From: Guadua angustifolia | Lineage: Eukaryota > Streptophyta > Magnoliopsida > Poales > Poaceae | Reading direction: 5' to 3' | NCBI GenBank assembly: GCA_036346375.1 | Contig: CM070505.1 | Location: 53,690,626-53,754,625, forward strand | DNA length: 64,000 nt | Shown: one piece after another, positions 42,690 to 54,862 of the stretch | Layout of the letters: every line of letters starts with the position of its first letter | Position numbering within the stretch: the first letter of the stretch is position 1 | Notes under the pieces: model-generated | The model's database searches: none | Seen by the model: the letters and a program-made list of their open reading frames with translations, nothing else | Told to the model about the DNA's origin: nothing | Translations under genes and position numbers: made by a program

Positions 42690-45600
42690 TCGACGCGTGT
42701 GTAGCTTGCTTCCTCATGTTGTTCTTCCGGGACGGGATGTCATTTCCGATAGGTGGCAACTCATCAAATTGATTGTACTCTTCCTCATCTACTACATTCT
42801 CAACTCCGACAATTCTCCTTTTTCCTGAAGAACTACGTGGCGCTTCTTCTTGGGCGGACGGGTTACATAGAAGACTTGAACAACTTGGTTAGCGATACGA
42901 ATGGTTCGTCTTGGTATCCAAACACGTTCGAGGTCCACATGAGTGATGCCATTCCTGTCGACCTTCACGTCTTTGGAGGTGGACCCAACGGCACGAAATA
43001 GGGAATCTTGAAAAGCACGAGTCGAGCTCCCATATCTCCTCTATGAACCCATAGTAGGAGCTCCTCGTCAACCCAGTGGTATTATTGAATGCATCTATCA
43101 CGGACACCACTATTACGGTTTGTGCTCTTCATATCCCGATCTCTCGTGTAAAATGTGTACCCATTTAAGTCATATCCTTTCCATGTGACAAGCTGTAAAA
43201 GTTGGTCCTTTCGCCAACCATGTCATTGTGGCATCCGACGAGCTCCAAATGATAGGTCGCTCCTTCAACCATTTGTTGAATCGAAGGTTATCTTTGTCTC
43301 GTGATCCAAGACTCTGCAGTCTTTGGATTCTCTTGCCTTAGCCATTGCTTGTGCTTTCGACGATATAGGCGACACTACTGACCATGTGTTGCAAAACCGT
43401 GAAATGGGCTCGAGCATAATCAACCGAATCAGCGTGATTGCTTTCCTTCCGATGGTCCCCATACCTGGAGCCTCCCTCATGGTGAGATCGAGGCACACCT
43501 ATTGGTTCGACTGGGCCATGTAATCGACGCAGAACTCGACGGCCTCTTCATTGCATAACCTTCGACAATGCTACCCTCCGGACGAGATCGATTCCGACGA
43601 AGACTTGAGAATTCCCATGTACCTCTCGAGCGGGTACATGCTACGTGAGAACACTTGGCCGCATATCTTTATCTCGTCACAAGGTGAACAATGAGATGGA
43701 CCATGATATCGAAAAATGATGGAGGAAATACATCTCAAGATTACATAGAGTCATCACTACCTCGACTTGCGAGCATCTAGTCCCGGGATCGATGACCTTC
43801 GGCGATTGTGTTAAAGAAATAACACGGCCTAGTGATTGTCTCCACGGACCTTGACCGCAAAATACTTCTAATTGCGACGAGGAGCATCGTGTCATCAAGA
43901 CATGACAATCATGAGACTTCATGCCGATTAATTTCAAATCTTCCAACGAAACAAGTCTCTTCATGTTGGAGGAGTAGCCGGACGGAACTTTCACACCATG
44001 CATGCACCGCACGATTCAGTTCTTCGGCCTTTGATGAGTATAACAAGCGTGTTCCAAATACGTGCGGCCTTTATCGTCTCTTTCGGTGCTAACTCGGTCT
44101 TATGCCCATATCGACCAAGTCAAGCCGTGCGTTGATACCATCATTTGTTTTACCCTTAATGTTGAGTAAGAGACCAATCACGCCGTCACGACATTCTTCT
44201 CTCGTGCATGACATCGATGCGATGGCGAACTTCTAGGTGCTCGAGAAGGTAGGTCCCGAATATTGATCTCTTCTTCCACATGCTCTTTTCACGGGTACTT
44301 GATTTACGTCCCTTTCCATCGCAACATCCAAATCCTTAACAATGTCATGAACATCTCTCCGCTCAAACGCCTTGAGCTGGACCATTTTCGTTCCTTCCGT
44401 CGAAAAGTTGCTTCATCTTGCGATATGGGTGATTCCTCGAAGGAACCTACGGGCGCATGTACACGGTTTTGCGGGAGTGATTCACCATAAACTCTCGGTA
44501 TCATCTAAGCAATGAGTGCGGGCTTTGGTTCCTTTTGTACTCTGGCACGACAGTTAGCAAGGCGGGGTAATCATTTATGGTGCGAGAACAACAAGCGATT
44601 GCAAAGTAAAGTTCTCTCGTTGTATCGCATCCCATCGTGTACCGGTAACCCACAGTGTTTTTAGATCTTCCACCAATGGAGCTAGGTACACACCAATATC
44701 GTTCCCAGGTTGTTTCGGTCCTTGGATAAGCACAGACAACATAATGTACTTCCGCTTCATACACAACCAAGGAGGAAGGTTGTAGATACAGAGATTTACT
44801 GCCAAGTGCTATGCTTGCATTTGCTCATGTTACCGAAAGGATTCATTCCATCGTACTCAATCCAAACCTTATATTTCTCGGATCCGCACCGAATTCTTGA
44901 AAGCTCTGTCGATGTTTCTCCTTTGGATGGAATCAGCAGGTGCCTTAGCATTCCATCATTCTTACGCTCCTCAAAGTGCCAGCATAGCAGTTTTGCCTCC
45001 TTTGGGTTCGCAAACAAACGCTTCAAGCGGGAATTCTGGCAGATACCATGCCACCTTAGCAGAGGTCCTTTTTCACCTCAATGCTCTCGCCATCATCATC
45101 TGAATAACTCTTACGCTTGTACCGGATCGTTGCACACGGACATATATGCAAGTTTGTGTACTCTTTGCAGACAGGATACTGATCGTTTGGACATGCATGT
45201 ATTCTTTCTACTTCCATTCCCAAGGGACAAAGAACACCTTGGCTTTGTAGGTGCTTGTCGGCAACTCGCTTCCCTCTGGAAGCATGTCCGCCAATAGGCG
45301 AATAAATTGTGAAACTCTTGTCGGACCAACCGTTGCTTGCCTTCAATTTGAGTAGTTGAAGCACGGATGATAACCTTGTGTATTTCAACTTGCACCCTGC
45401 GAACAAAGGTTTCTCCGAGTCCTCCATTAAGCCCCGAACTGTCCATATTCCCCGTCATCAAGGTTTCATCGCATCGCGTAGCATCTGATCCAAATTGTCA
45501 TCGTGTACCTTTGTCCTCATCGGAAGCACAATCGATATGATCATCAGACATATCATTGACATCGTCGACGATATTAACACTACTTGTCGCTTCACGTATA

Positions 45601-45906
45601 TTATGCTCTTCACCATGGTGGTCCAACATGTATAGCCCCTTTGAAACCCCTTGAATCAAGTGTTAGCCGATCTACCGAAGTTTGAAACATCTTCAGATTT
45701 TCGCAATCAATGCACCGGACATGACATGAATTGCACCCCTTATTAAACATATCCTCCTCTGCGGCTCTTTTGAAAGTGGAGACACCATTAAGGTACTTTC
45801 GGCACAAAGACGGTTCTCGGCGTACATCCGACTTCGATCCATCTACGCTACACATGTAACACTTAGTGTTAAATATTAATGCACTGTGTAGTGCGTATGC
45901 ACACAT
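42690..45906 (-). pseudogene. TNP2-like CACTA transposase, degenerate
   Basis: Read from right to left. At 45610-45850 is the N-terminal transposase-associated domain (KYLNGVSTFKRAAEEDMFNKG, then CHVRCIDCENLK, RGFK). At 45060-45430 is the start of the catalytic region (KASNGWSDKSF, VLCPLGMEVERIHACPND, YKRKSYSDDDGESIEVKKDLC). At 44800-45030 is KRLFANPKEAKLL and DGMNPFGNMS. At 44580-44800 is LCIYNLPPWLCMKRKYIMLS and LIQGPKQPGNDIGVYLAPL. At 43680-44010 is MHGVKVPSGYSSNMKRLVSL and GMKSHDCHVLM. At 42890-43110 a DUF4216-like part carries YYGFIEEIWELD. The order is that of the tnp2 family (PF02992). Many small deletions shift the frame between segments, and stops occur in most, so no functional protein is expected. 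Confidence 0.88.
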
Positions 45907-45984
45907 TCTTAAACTAATTATGCAATTACATACCTTAATTACATCACAAAGAAATAATTAACAAAATTCAAATTAATCTTCAAT

Positions 45985-46435
45985 ATAATAATGAAATTAG
46001 AACCCATTACTAATCTTAGATCACCAAAAGACTTGAATTGATCTATAAGCTAGATCTAAACAATCTTTAAATTCTATCCTTAACAAGCTAGCTAGCTACA
46101 TCATGATCGAATATTATATTATGCAAATAGAACCATTACTAGCTAACCTTATTCATCAAAAACCAACACATGGTTCTACAAGCGAGATCTAAAAAATCAT
46201 CAAAAATTCCTTCCTTATCAAGCTAGATGTTGAATATAATGCAATTAAAACACATTACTAACCAAATATCACAAACAACATATGGATCCAACTACAATTA
46301 AGCTAGATCTAACCAAACAATCTTTAAATTAATTCTCTCTAACCAACCTAGATATATATTGAATTGGATGCATGCAATTAGAGAACTCATTACTAACCTT
46401 AGATCACCAAAACCAAATGAATCTAATATCACCCT
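45985..46435. repeat. Tandem repeat, about 125 bp, 3-4 diverged copies
   Basis: Units share atgcaattagaacccattac, taaccttagatcaccaaaa, a tacaagctagatctaaacaa phrase, tctttaaatt and ccttaacaagctagat. They lie upstream of the transposase start inside the CACTA element. Divergence between units is 10-20 per cent by eye. They are non-coding. Confidence 0.7.
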
Positions 46436-46544
46436 TCAAATCAATGGCTTTTTTTAAAAATCGCCTCACTTCGCAGTAGCCACTTAGGATAGAAACCAAA
46501 CCCTACAAACAAAGTGGATGGAGCGAGGCTCGTTTTCTACCTCG

Positions 46545-46905
46545 GACGGTTTTATCACGACGGTTTTATATTACGGTAAATGCGTGTGTTGTAAAAATAT
46601 CACAGACGGTTTCTAAATATAACCGTCTGTAATGACTATCGAGATATTACGGCGGTTGTGTTATATAACCGTCGTGAAATCCTGACGGTTTTACTTTGAA
46701 ACCGCTAATGTAATCTTGTATCCATCACAGACGGTTATATTTTGAAACCGTCTCGTGATAGTTATTACATCACGCACTACTGTAATATAAAACCGCTCAG
46801 GATATTATCACCGACGGTTTGAGTACATAACCGCTCGTGATGTTCTGATATTCTGAGCGGTTTTTCAAAACCGTCTCGTGATCGTGCATCGATATAAGCC
46901 TCATT
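46545..46905. repeat. Right subterminal repeats of CACTA element
   Basis: Same motif family as the left end: cacagacggtttctaa, ataaccgtctgtaatga, gaaaccgtctcgtgat and the sgagcggtt variant. The motif runs in both orientations up to the terminal inverted repeat at 46914. Confidence 0.8.
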
Positions 46906-46917
46906 GTAGTAGTGAAT

Positions 46918-48755
46918 CAACATTTGGCAATTAGTGTATTTACAATGATCTAGATTAACAATCCTTATCAAAATTATTTTCATTAAATTATTATTTTTAC
47001 AACAAAGATCCACAATGTCATTTAAAATAGAACTTAGAGGGATTAACACTCTAAGTATTTAGATGACTCAACTAGCATCCTACGGTTAAAAAATAATATG
47101 CTTTATTTTAACTCTCTATTACAAGTTACTCTTTTAAAAAACTTATATCTAACAATTACATTCTTCTCTTTTCTTATACCCTATCTTAGCATATCTGCAT
47201 ACGAGAAATGAGGTATTCTGCATGTATATATAGACTAGATTCATCACAATAGACAAAATTTAGTTTGTTCAAAGAAAATACCTAAAGCACTTAGATATTT
47301 CTAAGGATTTATAAATTTTAAAATTGGATAATCTATAACCTTTTAATGAAATTATCTCTCTTTAGATTTTTGACAAACTAGTTGGGTGCATACATCCTTG
47401 TAGGGAATATCACTACTTTTTCTGTTTTATAATATAAGCGTAAGCTCAGCATACACATAGACCAAGTAGGCACTGAATCTAGAAAAAATATTAATGTTAC
47501 TAAACCATGCATACCTCTATTGAGTGGTATATTATAATTAGTTATCCACATTTTCATCATGAATGAAAGCATGGGTACAAAGAGGAAATATTGCAATAAC
47601 TGTACCTTCATTCTCCTCAATAGACTTATATTGTGGGTCGATGCTTTTCATGAAAATGGACTTACATTGTGAGATGACAGGAGTAACATGGTATGGTACA
47701 TGATATCATTTCCATATAAAAAATGACATAAAAATAAGAATGCACTTTTCTATTGTTTTAAAAGAAATGGTGTAATGGAACTAATTAAACACAAACAGAG
47801 CTACGAAGAGAAATTACACTATGTACATAAAAAATTGAGAAATATCATTTAACTAATGGTCAAAACCCTACTTATGCAATTTTGGAAAGAATGCATATAA
47901 AGGTATATAAGATGTGTATTCCTTTCTCAAGCTCTTCATATAGTGGTACAAAATTTTTATATTGCTATATCCAAATAGATGCTTACATGTGTTTCTATAA
48001 ACTTATGTGTTAGACCCTATTATATAGTAAAACAAGATTAGAAAACTAATTCTCTAGCTAAATTAACTATAGGATGTTTGTTTATCTCTATAGAGTAGTA
48101 AGGAAAATTATTTAATCTCCAAAGTTTCAACAATTATTGTGCAAAGAAGTATATAGATAGAATTGTAGGGTTAGATGTTACTCTATTTGATAAAAAGATA
48201 TTTACTATGTAATTTAAATAGAATTGTTAAATAATATTAAACTAAAAATATTAGAAAATCAGTCGAATTCCTTACCGTTAGATTTGTACCACAATTCGTG
48301 CTTCAACCGACAAGGCCTTTGACTTGTCTGGTGATCTGATAGGGCTAGAGTTCAATTTCACCCGATTTAGGGTTTGGGTTCACTAGAATCCCCAGCAATT
48401 GAGGAAGGAGGGTGGCGATGGACTGGCTTTAGGCAGTAAAGCGATTATGGTGCCACTAGCTATGGGTATATAGGAGGACGACAAAAGGTGTTAAGTGGAT
48501 GGGAGACAATAGTGAGTGGCACATTAGGTATTAGAAAGGCTGGTTGAGACGACAAATCAAGTGGCAAATAATAGGGATGACAATTTCCTCTATGGGATAG
48601 GGGCTGTGTGGAAAATTCTTAGGTGAGAAGGGGTTGATCTACTTGCACAAGGAATGGGGTTTAGCCCACGCTGCACTAGCGGGGTGGGAACGAGGTTGTC
48701 TTTTCCCACAAGGCCACATAGGACCCGGTAAAAATTATAAATATATTATTTTGTT
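46918..48755. other. LTR continuation then AT-rich intergenic
   Basis: The first bases (46918 to about 47000) continue the - strand LTR split by the CACTA element. Beyond that, similarity to the solo LTR was not detectable by eye. The rest is AT-rich and has no recognisable gene. A moderately GC-richer patch at 48300-48480 contains the inverse of an aaccctaaatcgggtg phrase, reminiscent of a plant 5' leader, but no supported exon follows. Confidence 0.4.
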
Positions 48756-48775
48756 TATAAATAATTTCTTTTCTT

Positions 48776-49498
48776 GGATACCTTTTGATATTTGGGATCG
48801 ATGCTACAGAGATATGGGGATATTGATGAAGATGTTAGCCATAGAATTAAAGCGGGATGAATGAAATGGCGTCAAGCGTCTGGTGTTCTCTGTGACAAGA
48901 CGGTACGACAGAAGTTAAAAGGCAAGTTCTATAGGACGGTTATTAGACCTGCGATGTTGTATGGTGCAGAATGTTGGCCTACTAAAAGACGGCATGTTCA
49001 GCAATTAAGTGTCACAGAGATGCGTATGCTGTGTTGGATTTGTGGTCATACAAGAATGGACCGAGTTCGAAACGACGAGATATGTGATCGGCTAAGGGTA
49101 GCTCTAATTGAAGAAAAGCTTGTACAACACCAGTTGAGATGGTTTGGACATGTACAACGGAGACCTCCAGATGCACCAGTGTGTAGCGGCATCATAAGAC
49201 GCGACAATAATGTGAAGGGAGGTAGGGGCCGGACAAACTTGACTTGAGAGGAGGCAATCAAAAGGGATTTAAAAGGATGGAATATAACTAAGGAGTTGGC
49301 TTTGGATAGAAGTGCGTGGAAAGCATCTATCCACGTGCCTGAACTTTGATTAGGCTTTATGCCACGTGTTGGTATAGTTTTAGGTTTTGTTCTACTTCCT
49401 CATCTCTCTCTTTCTCCCTTTGTTGGCGGATCGTTTTGGGTTTCAACTCTAGCCTACCCCAACTTGCTTGGGACTAAAAGGCTTTGTTGTTGTTGTTG
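48776..49498 (+). mobile_element. 5'-truncated LINE with (TTG)n tail
   Basis: The insertion is flanked by a 20-bp target duplication, tataaataatttcttttctt (48756-48775 and 49499-49518). It ends in a (TTG)n run, typical of a family of plant LINE/RTE-like elements. Only the last part of the reverse transcriptase frame is present. The reading gives YLGSMLQRYGDIDEDVSHRI, a stop at about 48857 in place of W, then MKWRQASGVLCDKTVRQKLK and PAMLYGAECWPTKRRHVQQL to RWFGHVQRRPPDAP. A second stop lies at 49245. It is non-functional. Confidence 0.9.
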
Positions 49499-49518
49499 TA
49501 TAAATAATTTCTTTTCTT

Positions 49519-50140
49519 ATATATTGGGACTAAAACCTAAATCTATAAGTTTGGATATAATTTTTAAAACTATATTATTTAAAAATATATAATTTAACAT
49601 ATCGTTGAATCTCCGTGAGGCTCCATGCAGGTCAGACCCTGAGATCAGGGATAGGATGACGTCTCCCCTTAGAGGCCTAGCAAGGGCGGGAGAGGCTACC
49701 GTTACGTGAGGTATGGCGGGGCGTGGGAGCTTCTCCTAGGACCCGTTACCACCAGTAACGGGGGTTAGGGTGGGGGCAGAGATTGTGGTATCTGATTGGG
49801 ATAACTATGATTTGTGATTATAATAAGAATGAATAAGAGCAACTAAAATGATTTAATATAAATTTAATAATAGAATTTCAAACAACCGATGACTAGTCAC
49901 TTTTTGTTTTATTTAAGTACAGCAGTATCTTTCTATCAAGAAATATTCTATGTTTCCAATGCTTCTGGTCCCAATTTTCTGACGCAAGTCTATAAATTGT
50001 AGAAGGGCATACTTTTCTTTCGTGATCTAAAGGCAAGCTCCATCCATACCGTCCGTTTCTTAAGAGCGGTCAGATTGGTAGCCCAACTAACGAGTGACGG
50101 GCGCTGTTCTTCCCGTCCATAAATGAGCGGTTAGATTAGT
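49519..50140. other. Intergenic upstream of the JMJ706 gene
   Basis: No exon was recognised. A GC-richer patch at 49600-49770 (ctccgtgaggctccatgcag...) has no open frame. The upstream promoter of the JMJ706 gene is probably within 49.8-50.2 kb, but no convincing TATA box was assigned. Confidence 0.35.
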
Positions 50141-50186
50141 TGGCAGGAGCTCTCCTGCCGCTCGCTTCCCGTCTCCGCCTCGCCTC

Positions 50187-50395
50187 TTCGTTTCCACCGT
50201 TCGCGTCCCCTTCTCCGGCGGCCGGCGCGGTGAGTTCTCCTCCTCCCTTTCCTTCGTTTCCACCGTTCGCCAGATCTCCCCCTCCCCATTCTCCGGCGGC
50301 CGGCGCAGTGAGCTCTTCTCCTCCCCTTCATTCGTTTCCACCGTTCTACAGATCTCCCCCCCTCTCCCTCCTCAGGCGGCCGGCGCGGTGTGCTC
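50187..50395 (+). repeat. GC-rich three-copy repeat in JMJ706 5' region
   Basis: The unit ttcgtttccaccgttc, followed by a pyrimidine-rich spacer and ctccggcggccggcgcggtg, starts at 50187, 50253 and 50331 (periods 66 and 78 bp). It lies about 1 kb upstream of the start codon. It is either promoter or the first non-coding exon. The frame of 102 codons across it (50140-50448) is Pro/Ser-rich and looks incidental. Confidence 0.7.
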
Positions 50396-50605
50396 CAGCC
50401 GGAGATCCCCTGTCAACGTCCTCTTGGGCGATCATTTATTTCCTATGAGCAACCTCATCCAAATCTTTCTTTCCTGGATGGATGCTCCAATGCACGCAGA
50501 TTGTTGCGTGGTGGACTACCAATAGCAGTTTGTTTTTGCAGAATTTTTGGGGGGGTTGAACCGAACCCCCATGCCCCACGTTTTGTCCGCCCCTGGATTA
50601 TCCCA

Positions 50606-51200
50606 TTCTTGCCGTGTGGGGTTCCAGTCTGCGGCATCTTCCTTTGGACAATTTCTACTTGTTCACTCCGATGGTCATACCGCATGTGCGTAATTTTCCC
50701 TTTGACCGCGTCTACTTACTACTTGCAAAATTTCCTTTCTTTTCTTTTCTTTTCTTTTCTTTTCCTTTTCTTTCTTCCCCAAGGCCCTACCCGCCGATTT
50801 TTGTGTTCTAATTGGGCTCTGAATCTCTTCCTGTGCTTGCGAGCGTCTAACCTAATTAACGGCGTGGAATCGGATTTTATGAGCAGTGTTATGAATTGTT
50901 AAGAGATACTACGGTAGGATTTTTGGTTGCTCGAAAATACCATGGCTGGAGAAAATTCCACAGCCGACTGATTGCGACTGATGGCCGTGGTAGGGAAACC
51001 ACCCCGAGCCCGGGGGATGTCAATGTGCCGTGTTTGATTCCAAGACTGTAGCTTTCTTGACTTGGTTGCAAGTTGCCGCTCTTTCGGTGCTACCTGCGAC
51101 CAATTCGTGGCATCCAAAATGTTGGTGTCTTTGTTGGCCAATGCCGCCCTGGGAGATTGCTGTGGCCCATCTTCTTGTTTACTCCCTAATGTATCTAGCT
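50606..51200 (+). other. Leader region of the JMJ706 gene
   Basis: This stretch is preserved, with about 85-90 per cent similarity by eye, in the remnant at 22878-23215. That suggests transcribed or regulatory sequence that was duplicated with the gene. It contains pyrimidine-rich tracts (50735-50775) and stop codons in all frames, so it is not coding. One or more 5'-untranslated exons are likely; splice sites were not assigned. Confidence 0.5.
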
Positions 51201-54200
51201 ATGTCACAGGTGGAGGGCAAGAGCTGTCTCCCTGCAGAGGTCAGGAATGGGCTTGAGACGTTGAGACGGAGAAGGCTTGAGAGAATGCGTTTGACTGCTC
51301 AGAACGAAGCGGGTGACCGTCCTGCCGTGGCTGCTAGGAGTGGAGGGGATGCGTTACGGACTCCTGCAAACTGTGGGGTGAGATTGCATGCCAACAATGG
51401 TACAGGTTTACCTAGCAGTGTCCAGGGCAAGGATCCTTTTGCAAAGCGCAAGGTCGAGAAGTTTGATATGTCTAACCTGGAATGGATAGACAAGATACCA
51501 GAGTGCCCTGTTTATCGCCCCACCAAGGAGGAATTTGAGGATCCCATTGCTTATATACAAAAGATTGCGCCTGTTGCTGCAAAACACGGTACAGCTCTCT
51601 TTACCCTCAATTTTTTTTTCTGTCAAAAGTGTATCACTGATTGATCCATCAATCTTAGTAGACCCTTGCTTTTTTAATAATGACCATTGCATTTCTTCTG
51701 TTTCAGGTATTTGCAAAATCGTGTCTCCTTTAAGCGCTTCTGTTCCTGCTGGCGTCGTGCTGATGAAGGAACAACCTGGTTTTAAATTCATGACTAGAGT
51801 TCAGCCGCTTCGTCTTGCCGAATGGTCTGAAGACGATACAATCACTTTCTTTATGAGTGGAAGGTGTGCCATTGTTTGACTGCTTTCATTACCGGTTTAG
51901 TTTGTCTTCCAAGTCTCATCATGTTTGGCATGACTTTGCAGAAAGTATACTTTCCGAGATTATGAGAAAATGGCCAACAAAGTGTTCTCTAAGAAATATT
52001 CCAGTGCTAGTTGTCTCCCAGCTAAGTATGTGGAGGAGGAGTTTTGGCGCGAAATTGCTTTTGGTAAGATGGATTCTGTTGAATATGCCTGCGATGTTGA
52101 TGGCAGTGCCTTCTCTTCTGCTCCTAATGATCAGCTTGGGAAAAGTAATTGGAACCTCAAGGTAAAGAATTTCTCTACCTTTCCTCTGTTTGTGTGTTGT
52201 GTATATGGAAGTAATTGATTGTTTTCTTTGTGCTTATAGAATTTTTCACGACTCTCCAATTCTGTGCTTAGACTTCTGCAGATGACAATTCCAGTAAGTA
52301 CAGCTAATTATTGCCTATTATGTTTTATATTCGTTGACATGGCATTTGTCATGATTGTAACTCCTTGATTCAAAACAGGGAGTAACAGATCCAATGCTTT
52401 ATATTGGGATGCTCTTCAGCATGTTTGCATGGCATGTGGAAGATCACTATTTGTACAGGTACAAACTCTCATTCTTGTTGATCACGGTTACCTTTTTTAC
52501 TTGTTTGTAAGGCTGAGGTGCTGACATTTTGATCTTATGACCAGCATCAATTACCATCATTGTGGGGCATTTAAGACATGGTATGGGATACCAGGTGATG
52601 CTGCTCCTGGGTTTGAAAGGGTGGCTAGCCAGTATGTATACAACAAGGATATTTTGATTGGTGATGGAGTGGATGCAGCATTTGATGTTCTATTGGGGAA
52701 GACAACAATGTTCCCTCCTAATATCTTGTTAGACCACAATGTTCCTGTTTATAAAGCTGTGCAAAAACCTGGAGAGTTTGTTATTACTTTCCCTCGTTGC
52801 TACCATGCGGGTTTCAGCCATGGTATGTGTTTGAAGTTTTTAATTTTCTGTTTGCTAATTGCTGCATATATATGTGCACATATATTCTAAGCAATGTTTG
52901 AACTACCCAGGCTTCAATTGTGGAGAGGCTGTCAATTTTGCTATCGGTGACTGGTTTCCTCTGGGTTCTCTGGCTAGCAAACGCTACGCGCTTTTGAACA
53001 GAACACCCTTGCTTGCACATGAGGAGCTACTTTGTCGTTCAGCAGTGCTTCTGTCCCACAAACTGTTAAACATTGATCCAAAATCACTTAATAAATCTGA
53101 ACATCCATACTCCCAGTACTGTGTCAAGTCTTGCTTTGTGCGGTTGATGCGATTCCAGCAACGTGCACGTGGTCTACTTGCTAAAATGGGTTCTCAAATA
53201 TGTTACAAGCCAAAAACGTATTCAAATCTGTCCTGTAGCATGTGCCGGCGTGATTGCTACATTGCACATGTGTTGTGTGGATGCAACTTTGATCCTATCT
53301 GCCTTCATCACGGTAGGAAGTGTTAAAAATAGTGCTTTTGTAGCTTATTGTTTATATTTTTACCTAATGGTTTGTTGATTGGAGTGCAGAACAAGAACTG
53401 CAGAGCTGCCCTTGTAAATCTAACCGAGTTGTCTACATTAGAGAGGACATACTGGAACTAGAGACTCTATCAAGAAAATTTGAGCAGGATATTCGCTTGG
53501 ATAAGGAAAGAAGTGGTTATGGCCCATATAAGCAAGCTGAGACTTCTGATAACAACGGCGAGCATGACTCATCTTTTGGGAGTTCACGAGACTCCAGCAA
53601 CAGTGAAGCAAATTTGCTAGATGATGTCATTTCAGGAGCAACCACTGCTAACGCTGTAAAGTGTTCTCCTGCAACATCAATATTGACATCTTTTGCACAT
53701 CATGAGGTGCCTGTGCCTGCAGAAGCAAGGGTGGGTTAACTATGCTTATATTGATTCACGTTTACAAGTGCTATTTTTCTGTTCAGTTAATGTTCTTGTT
53801 ATTTTTTTTAGGTCCGTGCAACTCAAACCAACCAAGTTTACTCAACTGCCAAGCAGGCCATAAATACATCATTAGCCAAAGGAACTGACACTCTGGATGA
53901 GAATTCATCCCGCATGGCTGATGCTTGTAATGAAATTGGTTCCTGTAATGCTTCACCCATGGAATGCAGTGGCAATTCCGATTCTGAATCTGAAATCTTC
54001 CGAGTCAAGCGCCGATCCGGCATATTAGGAAAATCTGCTGTTGACACAAAGACATCAAGCTTCTCTGAACAGCATGTATGTTGCAATCTCATCCTTTAGA
54101 TTTGAGAATATATTCTGGAAGTGAGCCAATTTATTTGAACTCGGTCATTTGACCTAGTAGCCACATTTTTGTATTGTTATTGCTGTCTGGTGAGTTGCTT

Positions 54201-54862
54201 CTGCCTTGCCTACCCGCTGTGCTGGCATGTCACATAAATGGTTAGGCATGTCCAGGGCCTAGATATATATCGGAGTCGTTTTTATAGGTTACTGAAACTA
54301 AAATTTACAGCTCTAGCATTCACCATCTAAGTGATTGAAAGCCAGAATTAGTAATCGAGGACAACTTTGAACCGTGGAACATTCAAATGCATTTTGTTTT
54401 CCTAATTTACATATAGAGTTTGTACTCTGTTTCTGATATAAATGCTGTAATCAGGTTCTGAGGCGGCTGAAGAAGGTGTGTCCTGAAATACAACAGGACT
54501 ATAAGCGACCAGAAGACTCTGATGATTGTTCAGTTGCCTCAGTCCGTATGAGCCAGAAGAACTCAAATTCTGCCTTCTCTTCTGAGGACGAAAGAGAGGA
54601 CATGGTTCCCATCTCTTGGAGGATGAAGCGGTGGCAGTTGGAAACTCAACATGATGAGACCAGTTATGCTGCAAAGCCAAAGGTGTATCCATCTACCGTC
54701 AGTTGTTCCCGGGAGGAGTTTGCGGAAACGACCAGAGATGCAGCTGCAGAGCTCCGGCCAAAGCGGCTGAAAATCCGGTTACCTTCGAGCGCTAACAGGC
54801 TGGTTGAGCAGGGCAGTTCGGGGCAAAGATTTGCAAGGGATGACAAGTGGCGTGCATTTTAG
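51201..54862 (+). CDS. JMJ706: JmjC histone lysine demethylase, JMJ706 type
   Basis: Ten exons join to 863 codons plus stop: 51201-51588, 51707-51863, 51942-52161, 52240-52293, 52379-52458, 52545-52822, 52911-53312, 53390-53730, 53812-54075, 54455-54862. All introns are GT-AG and the joined length is a multiple of three. Domains: JmjN at about residues 99-140 (IPECPVYRPTKEEFEDPI); JmjC at about 265-410, with iron ligands H292 and E294 (AWHVEDHYLYS) and H392 (SHGFNCGEAVNFA) and 2-oxoglutarate residues N302 and K310; a C5HC2 zinc finger at about 501-535 (C501, C504, C515, C517, C523, H526, C533, C535). All catalytic residues are present, so it should be active. The acidic, Ser-rich C-terminus carries basic nuclear-type clusters (KRLKIRLPSS). 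Rice JMJ706 has about the same length and order and removes H3K9 di/trimethyl marks in floral development; the same role here is an inference. An in-frame upstream ATG at 51189 is possible but the family usually starts at 51201. Confidence 0.95.

Larger units (their letters stand above)
39678..46914 (-). mobile_element. CACTA (En/Spm-type) transposon, 7237 bp
   Basis: The left end reads CACTACTACAGAAA and the right end is its inverse, ..TTGTAGTAGTG. The flanking 3-bp TSD is aat on both sides (39675-39677 and 46915-46917). Subterminal regions (39700-40030 and 46545-46905) are packed with motifs of the gacggtt...aaccgtc and cgagcggtt kind. A third such block is internal (41875-42130). A degenerate TNP2 transposase lies on the - strand (42690-45906). 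The element sits inside the LTR that starts at 36893, so it is the younger insertion. The ends are intact while the transposase is broken, which suggests mobilisation by another copy. Confidence 0.92.

Noticed and set aside
36893..47666. Right end of the - strand LTR at 47666, where cttaca looks like the inverse of tgtaag
   Set aside because: The flanking bases (ttgtg) do not repeat attga from the left side, and 47100-47660 does not resemble the start of the solo LTR.
50390..50902. 170-codon frame upstream of JMJ706 as an N-terminal extension
   Set aside because: The frame is Phe/Leu/Pro-rich over a pyrimidine tract and not joined in phase to the JmjN exon. JMJ706-type proteins start at the ATG at 51201.
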